The notes beneath the pieces were generated by a model. The model had not been told where the DNA came from. It ran no database searches and saw only the letters and a program-made list of their open reading frames with translations. Positions 25,283 through 34,356 of a DNA stretch of 64,000 bases are shown here, in pieces. Every line of letters begins with the position of its first letter. Position 1 is the stretch's first letter. The stretch spans positions 10,387 to 74,386 of the forward strand of contig JAPYSU010000011.1 in assembly GCA_029936425.1 (NCBI GenBank). Direction: 5' to 3'. The stretch comes from Litorimonas sp. (lineage in GTDB: Bacteria > Pseudomonadota > Alphaproteobacteria > Caulobacterales > Maricaulaceae). The translations under genes and the position numbers were made by a program.

Positions 25283-25316
25283 CTTAACGCCCATTCACTA
25301 AGGAATGAGCGTTAAG
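25283..25316 (-). other. Long imperfect hairpin between pal and cpoB
   Basis: CTTAACGC-C-CATTC pairs with GAATG-A-GCGTTAAG, 13 pairs with a single C/A mismatch around ACTAAG. There is no U-tract on either side, so it is more likely an mRNA-stabilising or processing stem than a terminator. Confidence 0.45.
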
Positions 25317-25360
25317 AAATAGCCATATTTATGAACCCGCTATGAACGGAAAGGTGGCGT

Positions 25361-25927
25361 CTAGGACACGCCGCCTGACGTTAAATTCGTAAACCCATTC
25401 CGGTTACGAGCCCATCCTTCTTCATTGGAGCGTGGATCAATTGGACGTTCTTTACCATAAGAAACAGTGCTGAGACGGCTGGGGGCAATGCCTTGCGCAA
25501 CAAGGAAAGCCCGCACGGCTTCTGCTCGTCTTGCACCAAGAGCCAGGTTATACTCCCGGGTTCCGCGTTCATCTGCGTGCCCTTCAATTATGGCATTCAA
25601 ATTCGGATAGTTCGAAAGCCAGTTGGCTTGGCGAAGTAATTTATCACGCGCCTCACCTGTGAGTGTATATTGGTCGTAACCAAAATAAACGCGAGGCTCG
25701 CCGCCTGATTGGTAGGCGAAATCTTCAACGGAACCGGGCGTAGGCAAAGCCTCTGTCGTGGGAGCTACTACGGGGGGTTGCTGAATAGTTTCTCTTTCCG
25801 GCTCAACAGCTTGTGGAGGAGCCTGGGTTACAGGACGTTCCTGCACAGGAGCAGGCTTGGGTTTACTGGCGCAAGCAGATAGGGTTAGCACTGCGCTTCC
25901 CAAAAGAAATAGTTTAAGAGTTTTCAT
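25361..25927 (-). CDS. pal: Peptidoglycan-associated lipoprotein Pal
   Basis: 188 residues from the ATG at 25927, which has GGAG 7 nt upstream; a start 13 codons earlier is not supported. Signal peptide with lipobox (LSAC), a Pro/Glu-rich linker, then an OmpA-like domain with the peptidoglycan-binding segment IEGHADERGTREYNLALGARRAEAV. Outer-membrane anchor of the Tol-Pal system, binding diaminopimelate in peptidoglycan and TolB. Confidence 0.96.
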   Translation of the reverse strand: MKTLKLFLLGSAVLTLSACASKPKPAPVQERPVTQAPPQAVEPERETIQQPPVVAPTTEALPTPGSVEDFAYQSGGEPRVYFGYDQYTLTGEARDKLLRQANWLSNYPNLNAIIEGHADERGTREYNLALGARRAEAVRAFLVAQGIAPSRLSTVSYGKERPIDPRSNEEGWARNRNGFTNLTSGGVS

Positions 25928-26083
25928 CAAAGGCTCCATTTGTAATCCGTGACGTTGGCATTTCATTCATGTCCAACATGTGACGGTGATTAAGAACGAG
26001 AATGCGGCAAAATCAAGGTCGCAGTAAGCAATAACGCCGATCTTTCCAAAAAGTTACCAAATTTATTCGATCCTTAGGTTAAG

Positions 26084-27400
26084 TTACGGCAATAATGGCG
26101 ACCAGGCTGGGTCCGAGGCCTCCCCCGGAGTATTGACACGGCGTAGATTCTGCCCCGTCAGATCAACCGACCATATTTCACTTCGTGCGCCGCGACCGCG
26201 GGTTTCACGCGTAAAGGCGATGACCCGGCCATTCGGTGACCAGGTAGGACTTTCATCAAGATAGCTCTCCGTTAGAATACGCTCATTCTTACCGTCCGGG
26301 TCCATAACTCCAATCGAAAACCGGCCATTGAGACTCTTAACAAAAGCAATCTTATCTCCACGCGGCGACCAGACGGGCGCATTATATCGTCCTTTGCCAA
26401 AACTAATGCGCCTTTGATCGCTACCATCTGCATCCATAACATAGAGTTGAGGCGACCCCCCTCTATCGGAGTTATAAACAATACGGCGACCATCCGGTGA
26501 GAAGCTGCCTGAAACGTCAATAGCCGGATCGTTCGTCAAACGGCTGGTCGAGCGAGACATCAAATCCATTATGTAAATGTCAGTATCCCCTCGCCTTTCC
26601 ATGGACATTACGAGTTTATTCCCATCCGGTGAAAAAGTCGGAGAAAAGGTCATGCCGGGGAAATCCCCCAAAAGCTCCCGACGGCCCGTTTCTATATCCA
26701 GAATATAAAGACGCGGATAAGTGTTTTCATAAGACAGGAAAACAATTTTCTGACTGCTTGGTGAGAAACGAGGCGTCAGAACCAGATCTGACCCAGCGAG
26801 GAGATATTGAGGATTTGCACCATCCTGATCCATAATTCCAAGGCGTCTCTGGCGATTAGTCTTCGATCCCTTTTCGTCAATAAAAACAATACGGCTGTCA
26901 AAGTAACCTTCTTCTCCGGTTAGCGCCTTATAGATTGCGTCCGACGCCTTGTGAGCTGTACGCCGCCAGTTTTGAGGTGTCGCTGCAAGACGAATTCCTG
27001 CCAATTGTTTGCCAGCAAAAACATCCCACAAACGAAATTCGACCCGGATACGATTTGCGTTTTCCTCGACAATACGTCCTGAAACCAGCGCTTCAGCCTT
27101 GATGACGCGCCAGTCAGCATAGGTCGGCTCATAATCAATATTGGTTTGAACTTCTAGAAAGCTGGCCGGATCAAGAGATCTGAATAATCCAGAGCGTTCA
27201 AGGTCAGCCCGTATGACTTCAGCGACTTGAGCGCCCAAATCTCGTCCTGCCTCAGACTGAGATATAAAGTCGGGGACGGCAATGGGGGTCGGCTCCAGAT
27301 TGCCTTTTGTGATATCGATTTCCAGCTGCGCCTGAGCGGCAAACGGCCAAGCGAAGGCTGCCATTATAATAGTTAGTAATAGTCGAATAAACACTTTCAC
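26084..27400 (-). CDS. tolB: Tol-Pal translocation protein TolB
   Basis: 438 residues, periplasmic. A signal peptide (AFAWPFAAQAQ) is followed by an N-terminal mixed domain and a six-bladed beta-propeller with WD40-like PD40 repeats, for example FSPDGNKLVMSMERRGD, FSPDGRRIVYNSDRGG and WSPNGRVIAFTRETRG. Binds Pal and the C-terminus of TolA in outer-membrane constriction. Lies between tolA (43 bp) and pal. Confidence 0.97.
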   Translation of the reverse strand: MKVFIRLLLTIIMAAFAWPFAAQAQLEIDITKGNLEPTPIAVPDFISQSEAGRDLGAQVAEVIRADLERSGLFRSLDPASFLEVQTNIDYEPTYADWRVIKAEALVSGRIVEENANRIRVEFRLWDVFAGKQLAGIRLAATPQNWRRTAHKASDAIYKALTGEEGYFDSRIVFIDEKGSKTNRQRRLGIMDQDGANPQYLLAGSDLVLTPRFSPSSQKIVFLSYENTYPRLYILDIETGRRELLGDFPGMTFSPTFSPDGNKLVMSMERRGDTDIYIMDLMSRSTSRLTNDPAIDVSGSFSPDGRRIVYNSDRGGSPQLYVMDADGSDQRRISFGKGRYNAPVWSPRGDKIAFVKSLNGRFSIGVMDPDGKNERILTESYLDESPTWSPNGRVIAFTRETRGRGARSEIWSVDLTGQNLRRVNTPGEASDPAWSPLLP

Positions 27401-27443
27401 AGAAGAGTCCTTTGCTTAATTAGCTATCAGTTTCTTACGCGCC

Positions 27444-28277
27444 TTACAATTGCGGAGCAAAATTCAAAGTCAAATTGCGCCATTCTGAGTATTTCTCATC
27501 CGGTAAGAAATCATAAGGGGCGCATTGCGATACGGCCCGAACCGCGCGTTGTTCCGCAACTTCCCAAAAAGGATTTCCCGGGTCATTTCGACGGGATGCC
27601 ATGCGGTTTTTAACTTTTACATCTTCAACAAAACCTCCAGGCAGGAGTTTCACATCCAATTTAACGATAAGTTTCTCTGGGTTTTGGGCGTCGGCCGGAA
27701 TTCTCCAGCATTTATACATTGCCGATTGAAGGGCATCGAGTTCAGAAAGGGTCATATCTGTTCCCGCCCCTGAGCCGGAGCGCGCAGCCTCGGCAAAACG
27801 ATAGGTATTCTGCTCAGACTCCAGAGTTTTTTGTTTATTCTTTTCCGGAGAGGTATCGCGTGTTTTGTTCACAAGGCCCGAAAGTTTATCCAAATCAAAA
27901 GCAGGCTCGTCCGGGGTTTCAGGCACCTCTTCCCGCTTGTCGGGAGCTTCCGCTGGTTCTTTAGCAGCTTCAGGAATAACGGCTTCGGCCGTTTTCTCGA
28001 CTGGCTCCTCCATGCGTTCAGTTATGTCAGGCGCCTCTTCTTCCGCATTTTCCATTGGCGTTTCAAGCACCATAGGAGCTTCGGGCTCGGCTTCAGGCAA
28101 TTTTTCTTTTGGCTTGCGAATAGCTGCAGAGATGTTTGTTGTCTCACTTATGGAAACAAGGTCAATTGGAATAACCCGCGTTTCCTCAAACGGTCTCACT
28201 TCACCTGAAAAAGAAATCAGGCCGACCGTTACAGCGGCAACATGGAGGCCAATGGATATCGGCATACCGAATTTCAT
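27444..28277 (-). CDS. tolA: TolA, inner-membrane linker of Tol-Pal
   Basis: 277 residues. An N-terminal transmembrane helix (about 5-22, containing the conserved Ser/His face GLHVAAVTVG), a central region rich in Glu, Pro and Ala (about 50-130) rather than the long Lys/Ala helix of E. coli, and a C-terminal TolA/TonB-like domain (YKCWRIPADAQNPEKLIVK, ending NLTLNFAPQL). Transfers proton-motive energy from TolQR to TolB-Pal. Starts 3 bp after tolR. Confidence 0.9.
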   Translation of the reverse strand: MKFGMPISIGLHVAAVTVGLISFSGEVRPFEETRVIPIDLVSISETTNISAAIRKPKEKLPEAEPEAPMVLETPMENAEEEAPDITERMEEPVEKTAEAVIPEAAKEPAEAPDKREEVPETPDEPAFDLDKLSGLVNKTRDTSPEKNKQKTLESEQNTYRFAEAARSGSGAGTDMTLSELDALQSAMYKCWRIPADAQNPEKLIVKLDVKLLPGGFVEDVKVKNRMASRRNDPGNPFWEVAEQRAVRAVSQCAPYDFLPDEKYSEWRNLTLNFAPQL

Positions 28278-28280
28278 GAA

Positions 28281-28736
28281 TTACTGAGACACCGGATCTG
28301 TGACGAGCCCGAGGTTTGAGAAACCGGCAGCATTGACCCGTGCCATGACTTTCATCACTGCGCCGTAATCGGAGTTTTCGTCTGCACGCAGATAGATGCG
28401 TTCTTCATACCCATTTGCGGCAATTGCAGAAAGTTTCGGGGCGAGCTCGTCCAAACTCACTTGGGCTTCTTGAATGAATATACCGCCATCTTTATCGACT
28501 GAAATAGTTATAGGTTCGGTCTGGCTTGGCAGGCTCTTTGCGTCTGTTTTCGGAAGCTCCAAAGGCACGCCAACAGAAAGCAGTGGAGCGGCCACCATGA
28601 AGACAATCAGCAATACCAACATAACATCGACGAGCGGCGTTACATTGATATCAGAATTGAGACGACCTCCGCGATTGCGGCGGCGTCCACTACCGCGCCC
28701 TGTTCTACCGGTGCGGGAAGAAACGGAAGCGCCCAT
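28281..28736 (-). CDS. tolR: TolR, proton-motive-force subunit
   Basis: 151 residues, ExbD/TolR family. An unusual Arg/Gly/Ser-rich N-terminus (residues 1-26) precedes the transmembrane helix with the critical Asp in INVTPLVDVMLVLLIVFMV, then a periplasmic domain. With TolQ it forms the proton channel driving TolA. Starts 1 bp from the tolQ stop, so coupled. Confidence 0.96.
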   Translation of the reverse strand: MGASVSSRTGRTGRGSGRRRNRGGRLNSDINVTPLVDVMLVLLIVFMVAAPLLSVGVPLELPKTDAKSLPSQTEPITISVDKDGGIFIQEAQVSLDELAPKLSAIAANGYEERIYLRADENSDYGAVMKVMARVNAAGFSNLGLVTDPVSQ

Positions 28737-28737
28737 T

Positions 28738-29466
28738 TTACTGCCCCTTGCTTATTTTGCGTGAAAGGATGGCTGAGAGTTCGTCAGCATATCCTTCAAT
28801 CCGGCCGCCATAAGCATCGAGATCATTGCTATATTTGTTATAAAAAACCAGGGCCGGGATCGCTGCGATGAGGCCCAAGGCCGTAGCAAACAAGGCCTCG
28901 GCAATACCCGGAGCCACAACGGAAAGATTTGTATTCTGGCTTGCTGCAATCGCGCGGAAAGCATTCATGATGCCCCAAACAGTCCCGAACAAGCCGACAA
29001 AGACGGACGCGGAAGACACGGTCGCCAAGACTGCCATACCGCGCTCGGCTTTGGCCATTTCTCGATTAATGACCAGGTTCATGACCGAATCAATGCGCTG
29101 GCGCGTGCTCTGCAAGGCACTCTCGGTTCTTGGGGACGTCCTGCTTTCACTATATTCCCGCATAGCGGCGGAAAAGATACGCGCCATGGGATCGCGCGTA
29201 TCGCGCCCAAGTGAAGCAGAGAGGTCTTCCAATGTCCGGCCGGACCAAAAAGTATCTTCAAAATCGGTCGCCCGTCGTTTGAGCATAAAAAACATAATCG
29301 CTTTGTCTATTGCGACCCCCCAAGACCAGAGCGAAGCAATAATAAGTAAAACCATGACGCCTTTGACGACCCAGTCAGCCCGAAGAAAGAGAGACCAAAA
29401 GGAAAACTGGTCGTTCGAAACGGGCTCCAAAGCTGTTGTCACCTGAAAAATCAGATCAATCATCAT
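28738..29466 (-). CDS. tolQ: TolQ, proton-motive-force subunit
   Basis: 242 residues, MotA/TolQ/ExbB family. Three transmembrane helices (about 35-55, 140-165, 175-200), with the conserved GLFGTVWGIMNAF segment in the second and APGIAEALFATALGLIAAIPA in the third. First gene of tolQRAB-pal-cpoB. ybgC, often upstream in other bacteria, is absent; the 314-bp region upstream is free of genes. Confidence 0.97.
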   Translation of the reverse strand: MMIDLIFQVTTALEPVSNDQFSFWSLFLRADWVVKGVMVLLIIASLWSWGVAIDKAIMFFMLKRRATDFEDTFWSGRTLEDLSASLGRDTRDPMARIFSAAMREYSESRTSPRTESALQSTRQRIDSVMNLVINREMAKAERGMAVLATVSSASVFVGLFGTVWGIMNAFRAIAASQNTNLSVVAPGIAEALFATALGLIAAIPALVFYNKYSNDLDAYGGRIEGYADELSAILSRKISKGQ

Positions 29467-29780
29467 AATTACGGCCTTCGCTTGCAGGATTCGCTATCTG
29501 CGCGATCCATGATAAATACTTATGTCATTTCTGGGGCAGGATAGGCAGAGCTGCAGCTGTCTTCCAATTAATAGGCTGTAACATCCGGGCCTGCGCCCAA
29601 CTTTGCCAGTACACATAAAATTATGCCTGAAAAGAAAGTGTTAACCATAAAGCGAAATATCTGAAAATTCAGTGTAAAACTTAAAAAACTTGCTTTTTGC
29701 CTCATAATTGGCGCAGTCTAGTCATGGTTTTGTCTATCGAGAGCTGTTAAGACTTAGATGAAACTTTACAGGAGTCTGAT
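29467..29780. other. Intergenic region between divergent tolQ and lipoprotein genes
   Basis: 314 bases holding the promoters of the tol operon (minus) and of the small lipoprotein (plus). The middle is A/T-rich around 29620-29710. I see no gene and no clear repeat. Confidence 0.5.
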
Positions 29781-30146
29781 ATGCGCCGATTTACTTTACT
29801 CGCTTTACTTTGCGGAACGGTCTTTACAGCCTGTCAGACTACTCAGCCCGACGCGCCTACGACAATTGTTGCCCCGGAAACGGTTCAAACGTGCATGTCT
29901 GTCTCAAGCCTGACAAAGAAAGTTATCCCGGCGGAGACGAAAGTCCAATATGCCATTACGGAAATTGATAATCCACCTTACGAACCCATTCAGACAAAAG
30001 TGAAGCAGATAAAGGTCGTGAAGCCCGCAGAGGTTGTCTATGTAAATGAAGAGGGTAGCCAGATTGTCGACATTTGCGAAACAAATATCGAGATCGGCGA
30101 AATCGGACCTGGCGTAGGAGAAGTCATACCCGAACCGGAGAGCTAA
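29781..30146 (+). CDS. Small hypothetical lipoprotein
   Basis: 121 residues with AGGAG 7 nt upstream. Signal peptide and lipobox (VFTAC, Cys18). The mature part has two further cysteines (QTCMS, DICET), about 60 residues apart, that could form a disulfide, and a repeated VK(Q/P)IKVVKPAE-like stretch. No family recognised. Single gene between the divergent tol operon and convergent prfA unit. Confidence 0.68.
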   Translation: MRRFTLLALLCGTVFTACQTTQPDAPTTIVAPETVQTCMSVSSLTKKVIPAETKVQYAITEIDNPPYEPIQTKVKQIKVVKPAEVVYVNEEGSQIVDICETNIEIGEIGPGVGEVIPEPES

Positions 30147-30166
30147 ATAGCCCCTTTTGGGTATTT

Positions 30167-30481
30167 TTAAGCGTTCAAGAAATCAGCTGTGACCTCGCCG
30201 GCCCATAAAATCTCACTGGGCTCGCAAATTTCAGCCCAAATTAGTCGGGTTTTGACAAAGTCTTCGGTCGGCACGACCTGTTGTGATGACTCGAAGGTCG
30301 ATTTGTCGGGCCATTCCGCATAGGCATAAAAAGCGCCGTCCTCTCCTTTATGGAGCCGAGACCCCAAAGCGCCCGCATTTTCCTGAAAAAATGTGGTCAC
30401 GCTCGACCAACACTCAACAAATTGCTTTTCGGTTTCCGGTGAAGGCGCCGTGAGCATAAACTTATAACTGATAGCAAACAT
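30167..30481 (-). CDS. Antibiotic biosynthesis monooxygenase-like (ABM) domain protein
   Basis: 104 residues with the size and pattern of a dimeric alpha-beta barrel ABM fold: an N-terminal beta strand, the helix PETEKQFVECWSSVTTFFQ, then GSRLHKGEDGAFYAYAEWPDKSTFE, a typical strand-turn-helix with the YAEW core. ABM-fold proteins range from quinol monooxygenases to haem-handling proteins; no catalytic residue identifies which. Begins 8 bp after prfA, so probably co-transcribed with it. Confidence 0.7.
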   Translation of the reverse strand: MFAISYKFMLTAPSPETEKQFVECWSSVTTFFQENAGALGSRLHKGEDGAFYAYAEWPDKSTFESSQQVVPTEDFVKTRLIWAEICEPSEILWAGEVTADFLNA

Positions 30482-30489
30482 AGCTCGGC

Positions 30490-31569
30490 TTAACCCTGCA
30501 TTTCCATCTGAGCAAGGCGCGCCGCCTGATCTTCGGCCATGAGGGCATCCACAACATCGTTCAAAGCATCACCGGCAACGATCTTATCCAGATTATAAAG
30601 CGTTAGACCGATGCGGTGATCCGTGACCCGGCCTTGCGGATAATTATAAGTGCGGATGCGTTCAGATCTGTCACCGGAACCGACCTGCCCTGAGCGCTCT
30701 TCGGCGCGTTCGGAGTCGATACGTTGCTTTTCCATGTCGTATAGCTTCATTTTCAACAGACGCTCCGCGTTCGCGCGGTTCATATGCTGGGATTTGGCAT
30801 CGCAAACAACAACGACGCCGGTAGGAACATGGGTCATACGGACGGCTGAGTCGGTTTTGTTGACGTGCTGACCACCTGCCCCGGACGCCCGCATCGTATC
30901 GACCCGGACGTCGTTCATGGAAAATCCGATATCAATATCGGCTGGTTCGGGCAAAACCGCTACTGTCGCGGCAGAGGTATGTATACGGCCCTGGGTTTCA
31001 GTCACGGGAACGCGCTGCACCCGGTGAACCCCGGACTCAAATTTCATTTTGCCGTAAGCCCCGGAGCCAGAAACAGAAGCGACGATTTCTTTATACCCGC
31101 CCATATCCGCCTCGGCTTCACTTTCCACCTCAACCTTCCAGCCCTGAATGGAGGCGTAGCGCGCATACATGGCGAATAAATCGCCCGCAAAAATTGCGGC
31201 TTCATCCCCGCCCGTTCCGGCGCGGATTTCCAGAACAATCGAGGCGCTGTCATCCTTGTCTTTAGGCAATAAGAGAAGAGAGACTTCTTTTTCCAGCGCC
31301 GGAAGCGACTCTTTAAGAGTTTGCATCTCTTCTTTCGCCATGGCCTTCATTTCAGCGCCGTTCTCCGGATCCGCAGCCATCGCTTCGAGATCGCTCATTT
31401 CGGAGCGGACATTACGAAGTTTTCGGACGCCTTCTGCAATCGGTTTCAGCTCGGCATAATCTTTGCCAAGTTGAACAATTTCGTCACTATCCATCGTCGC
31501 GCTCATTCGCGCTTCGATTTGTTCAAAACGGTCTAGGACTTGGGCAAGTTTTATATCTGGGATGTGCAT
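30490..31569 (-). CDS. prfA: Peptide chain release factor 1
   Basis: 359 residues. Terminates translation at UAA and UAG. The GGQ motif that triggers peptide release is in ASGAGGQHVNKTDSAVR, and the codon-recognition domain and long N-terminal helices are intact. prmC, whose product methylates the GGQ glutamine, is not the next gene as in many alphaproteobacteria; it lies at 58893-59786. Confidence 0.97.
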   Translation of the reverse strand: MHIPDIKLAQVLDRFEQIEARMSATMDSDEIVQLGKDYAELKPIAEGVRKLRNVRSEMSDLEAMAADPENGAEMKAMAKEEMQTLKESLPALEKEVSLLLLPKDKDDSASIVLEIRAGTGGDEAAIFAGDLFAMYARYASIQGWKVEVESEAEADMGGYKEIVASVSGSGAYGKMKFESGVHRVQRVPVTETQGRIHTSAATVAVLPEPADIDIGFSMNDVRVDTMRASGAGGQHVNKTDSAVRMTHVPTGVVVVCDAKSQHMNRANAERLLKMKLYDMEKQRIDSERAEERSGQVGSGDRSERIRTYNYPQGRVTDHRIGLTLYNLDKIVAGDALNDVVDALMAEDQAARLAQMEMQG

Positions 31570-31607
31570 CAGGGCGGGTTAGTCTGTTAAAGTGTCGCGG
31601 TCAATTC

Positions 31608-33638
31608 TTAGAAATCAGCGCTCACGCCCAAAAACAGGGTTCTCGGACGTCCCGGGAAATAACGCTCATTTCCAAAAGCAAAGTCTGCCCTGTCAGCATA
31701 TCTCTTGTCGAACAGATTATCAATTCTGCCGTGGAATTTTACGGCTTCCGTCAAATCGAAGCTTCCCCGGAGGACAAAGACATCATGGCCCGGATATCTT
31801 TCCGTGTTCCCCGGATTGGTGAAATAGCTTCCGATATGCCGCCATTCCAGTTCAAGGGTTGAAGCGCTACTGGGACGACTGGTGAGTCTTACGGTGGAGA
31901 TTGTGTCCGGAGCCGTATCTACCCGGTCCCCATCCGTAATGTTGTTGGCCGGAGAGCCTTCGTCCAAACTGAAGTCATATGTGTGACGCGCTAATGTCCC
32001 ATCACCAGACACGGACAGCCAGTCGGTTAAATTCGCTGAGAAGCTGGCTTCGATACCCGTATGCCGGGTTTTGCCGTTGACGACATTAAAGCCATTGGCA
32101 TTCCGGAAAAAGAAATTATCCTTCCATTGCGTAAAGGCCGCGAACTCGAACTGAGCCGCACCTAAGTCTTTCTTGAAACCGGCCTCCAGACTGTCGAGGG
32201 TTTCTACATCCGCCTCCCCGGCAACCTGATTAAGCTGAACCGAGTAAAGATCTGTGACTTGTGGTGCGCGGGAGCCCCTCGCGGCCCGTATATATATGAG
32301 AGACTGATCATTGAGGTGGTGGCGCAGACTGACTTTCGGCGTCACTGTCAAGAAGTCATCGTTTCGGTCCTCAACGCGGATGAAACGGCCGCTTCGGCCC
32401 GTATCTGCGCGGTTGTCATAATTGTAATTCGTATATTCCGCCCTGACCCCGAGATCGAGCGTCGTAGAGGAGCCGAGTTCAAAATCCCTTTGCGCATAGA
32501 GCGCCCCGACCAATGCCTTTACGTCATAATCAAAATGCAGTCCCTGAGTGAAAGAGAACTGATCCGGATTGTCCTGAAACTCGAATAAGAAGCCGTCCGT
32601 ATATTCAACATCTGCGCCAACATTGAAGGACTCGCCGAAGAAGGCGGTTTGTAATCCAATTGAGCTATGACCGTTCTTTTCCAAAGCCTGGCCGGGAACA
32701 AAGTGCCGCAAAAAACGCAACTCAACCCGGCGCGCATATGGCGTCAGAGTAAGTGTATTTTCTCCAAAATCTTTGGCAAACCGAGCCTGGGTACGATAGC
32801 TCTTGCCATCTCTAAAGGCTTCTGGATTCGGGTTGGTAAACCGAATGGCGTCATCTTTATATGCGTCATCCCCCTCGATGAACCCGGCTGTTTCCTGATT
32901 GAGATTGTTAAAGGAACTGAGCCAGTCGACAGACCAGTCTCCAAACCCGCCGCGATATTTCAATTGCAGCTTTTGCTGGTCAAAGCCGCTATTATCGCGA
33001 AAGCCATCATCATGAGCCAAAGAAGCGGAAAGTCGAAATGATCCGCTTGATAAACTCGCAAGTCCTGAGACGAAGCCGTCTTCACTGCCCAGAAATTTAA
33101 CCGTATTTCTGCCCTCAACCTCTTTCGAATTTATATTTATAAGTCCATGAACGGCGTTTGAGCCATATTGAGCCGGACCTGGACCTTTGAAAACTTCGAG
33201 GCTCTGAGCAAAGTCGGTTCCCCCTTCAAATAGGCCATTTACATTTGCAAAGCCTGCCGCGCGCAAAGGGACGCCGTCTTCAAGATAAAGAAAACTGCCT
33301 GCCCCGGCCCCTCCGGTCAGAACAGGAGAGCGAATGGCGGTCAAATGTTCCTGACCGCTGCCTCTATGAATGTTCACACCTGCGACGCGGTTAAGCGCCT
33401 CAGCCGGATGGACGGCTGAAATCTTTTCCAGCCTTTCAGCCCCTAGGACGTCGACACTTGCGGGGACGTTCCAAATTGAAAAATCAGCATCGTAAATACC
33501 TTTGACGATGATTTCATCCGACTCAGTAGAAGCTCCACTTTTATTTGAAAGACTCGAAAGGGGCTGGTCTTGAGCGAATGAAGCAGAAGACAGGGCCCAG
33601 AGGCCAAGACTTAGACAGAGTAGTGTTTTGATGTGCAT
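31608..33638 (-). CDS. TonB-dependent outer-membrane receptor
   Basis: 676 residues. A signal peptide (cut after SASFA) is followed by a TonB-box-like segment (SDEIIVKGIY), a plug domain (about 45-165, with VPASVDVLGAERLEKI and LYLEDGVPLRAAGF) and a 22-strand barrel ending in Phe (LFLGVSADF). Imports siderophores, vitamins, sugars or hydrophobic compounds; ligand not deducible. The C-terminus NLFDKRYADRADF is a standard receptor signature. Lies near TetR and alkB, which raises hydrocarbon uptake as a possibility. No lipoprotein or TonB gene nearby. Confidence 0.92.
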   Translation of the reverse strand: MHIKTLLCLSLGLWALSSASFAQDQPLSSLSNKSGASTESDEIIVKGIYDADFSIWNVPASVDVLGAERLEKISAVHPAEALNRVAGVNIHRGSGQEHLTAIRSPVLTGGAGAGSFLYLEDGVPLRAAGFANVNGLFEGGTDFAQSLEVFKGPGPAQYGSNAVHGLININSKEVEGRNTVKFLGSEDGFVSGLASLSSGSFRLSASLAHDDGFRDNSGFDQQKLQLKYRGGFGDWSVDWLSSFNNLNQETAGFIEGDDAYKDDAIRFTNPNPEAFRDGKSYRTQARFAKDFGENTLTLTPYARRVELRFLRHFVPGQALEKNGHSSIGLQTAFFGESFNVGADVEYTDGFLFEFQDNPDQFSFTQGLHFDYDVKALVGALYAQRDFELGSSTTLDLGVRAEYTNYNYDNRADTGRSGRFIRVEDRNDDFLTVTPKVSLRHHLNDQSLIYIRAARGSRAPQVTDLYSVQLNQVAGEADVETLDSLEAGFKKDLGAAQFEFAAFTQWKDNFFFRNANGFNVVNGKTRHTGIEASFSANLTDWLSVSGDGTLARHTYDFSLDEGSPANNITDGDRVDTAPDTISTVRLTSRPSSASTLELEWRHIGSYFTNPGNTERYPGHDVFVLRGSFDLTEAVKFHGRIDNLFDKRYADRADFAFGNERYFPGRPRTLFLGVSADF

Positions 33639-33677
33639 TAGCGCGCTATGGCCAGAGTGTTCCGCTCTGGCAAGGGG

Positions 33678-34244
33678 CTATTTCGGCGCAGCTAGTAATG
33701 CATCAATGAGACGCAGGGTAAACTTGGCCATGACTTCCCGCGGTGTTTTGTCAAATTTCATAATCGCCATCATGTTGGCCGCATTATAAACGATGAGTGC
33801 ATCGGTCTCATTATTAAGCGGAGCCGGCATAATGGATTTCATCAAATCAAGAATATGCCTCCTTGTCGCAAGATATTGCGGGCGTAGATCAGGGTTAAAC
33901 GAAACGGACCAGCTCAAATAGGCTTTCAGAGTAGCGGGGCGATCTTCAATCATTTTTTCATAGGCTACAGACATTGATAAGATCTGCTCTTTAGCTCCTC
34001 CGCCAGTGTCTGGCAGAGTTTTAAACATCTCCACAACATGCGTTTCGATTTCATTGAGGACATCCTGAGTGAGCGCTTCCCGCGTCGGAAAATAGTTGAA
34101 AACGGTGGCGGTCGAGACGCCGGCACGTTTTGCAATATCACCATGACCCGTTCGCTCAATGCCCATTTCGGCAAAAGTTTCAATGGCAGTTTCTACTAAT
34201 TGATGCCGCCGGGCTTCCGGGCTTAGTCTATTTCGGCTGCGCAT
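33678..34244 (-). CDS. TetR-family transcriptional regulator
   Basis: 188 residues. N-terminal helix-turn-helix (about 10-58) with the TetR pattern ETFAEMGIERTGHGDIAKRAGVSTATVFNYFPTREAL. The helical C-terminal ligand domain is divergent. Transcribed divergently from alkB across a 112-bp gap containing palindromes at 34302-34314 and 34330-34343, so it probably regulates alkB, itself, or the TonB receptor gene just downstream. An inducer such as an alkane or fatty acid is inference. Confidence 0.9.
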   Translation of the reverse strand: MRSRNRLSPEARRHQLVETAIETFAEMGIERTGHGDIAKRAGVSTATVFNYFPTREALTQDVLNEIETHVVEMFKTLPDTGGGAKEQILSMSVAYEKMIEDRPATLKAYLSWSVSFNPDLRPQYLATRRHILDLMKSIMPAPLNNETDALIVYNAANMMAIMKFDKTPREVMAKFTLRLIDALLAAPK

Positions 34245-34304
34245 AGAATAACCTGTAGAGTAAGGATTTATGATCGTGAGCTGCCCTAGCCCTTTATTGA
34301 AGAA

Positions 34305-34343
34305 TTGACAATTCCTTCAAATCTGTTAATGATAAATCTATCA
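34305..34343 (+). promoter_or_regulatory. alkB promoter with candidate TetR operators
   Basis: -35 TTGACA (34305-34310), 16-nt spacer and TAATGA (34327-34332) form a plausible promoter. The -35 lies in a perfect palindrome GAATTG-A-CAATTC (34302-34314); a second, TGATA-N4-TATCA (34330-34343), overlaps the -10. Both could bind the divergent TetR protein. Confidence 0.45.
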
Positions 34344-34356
34344 ATAGGAGAAGTTC

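Noticed and set aside
28868..29446. 192-codon plus-strand open frame
   Set aside because: Lies wholly antisense to tolQ; no domain features.
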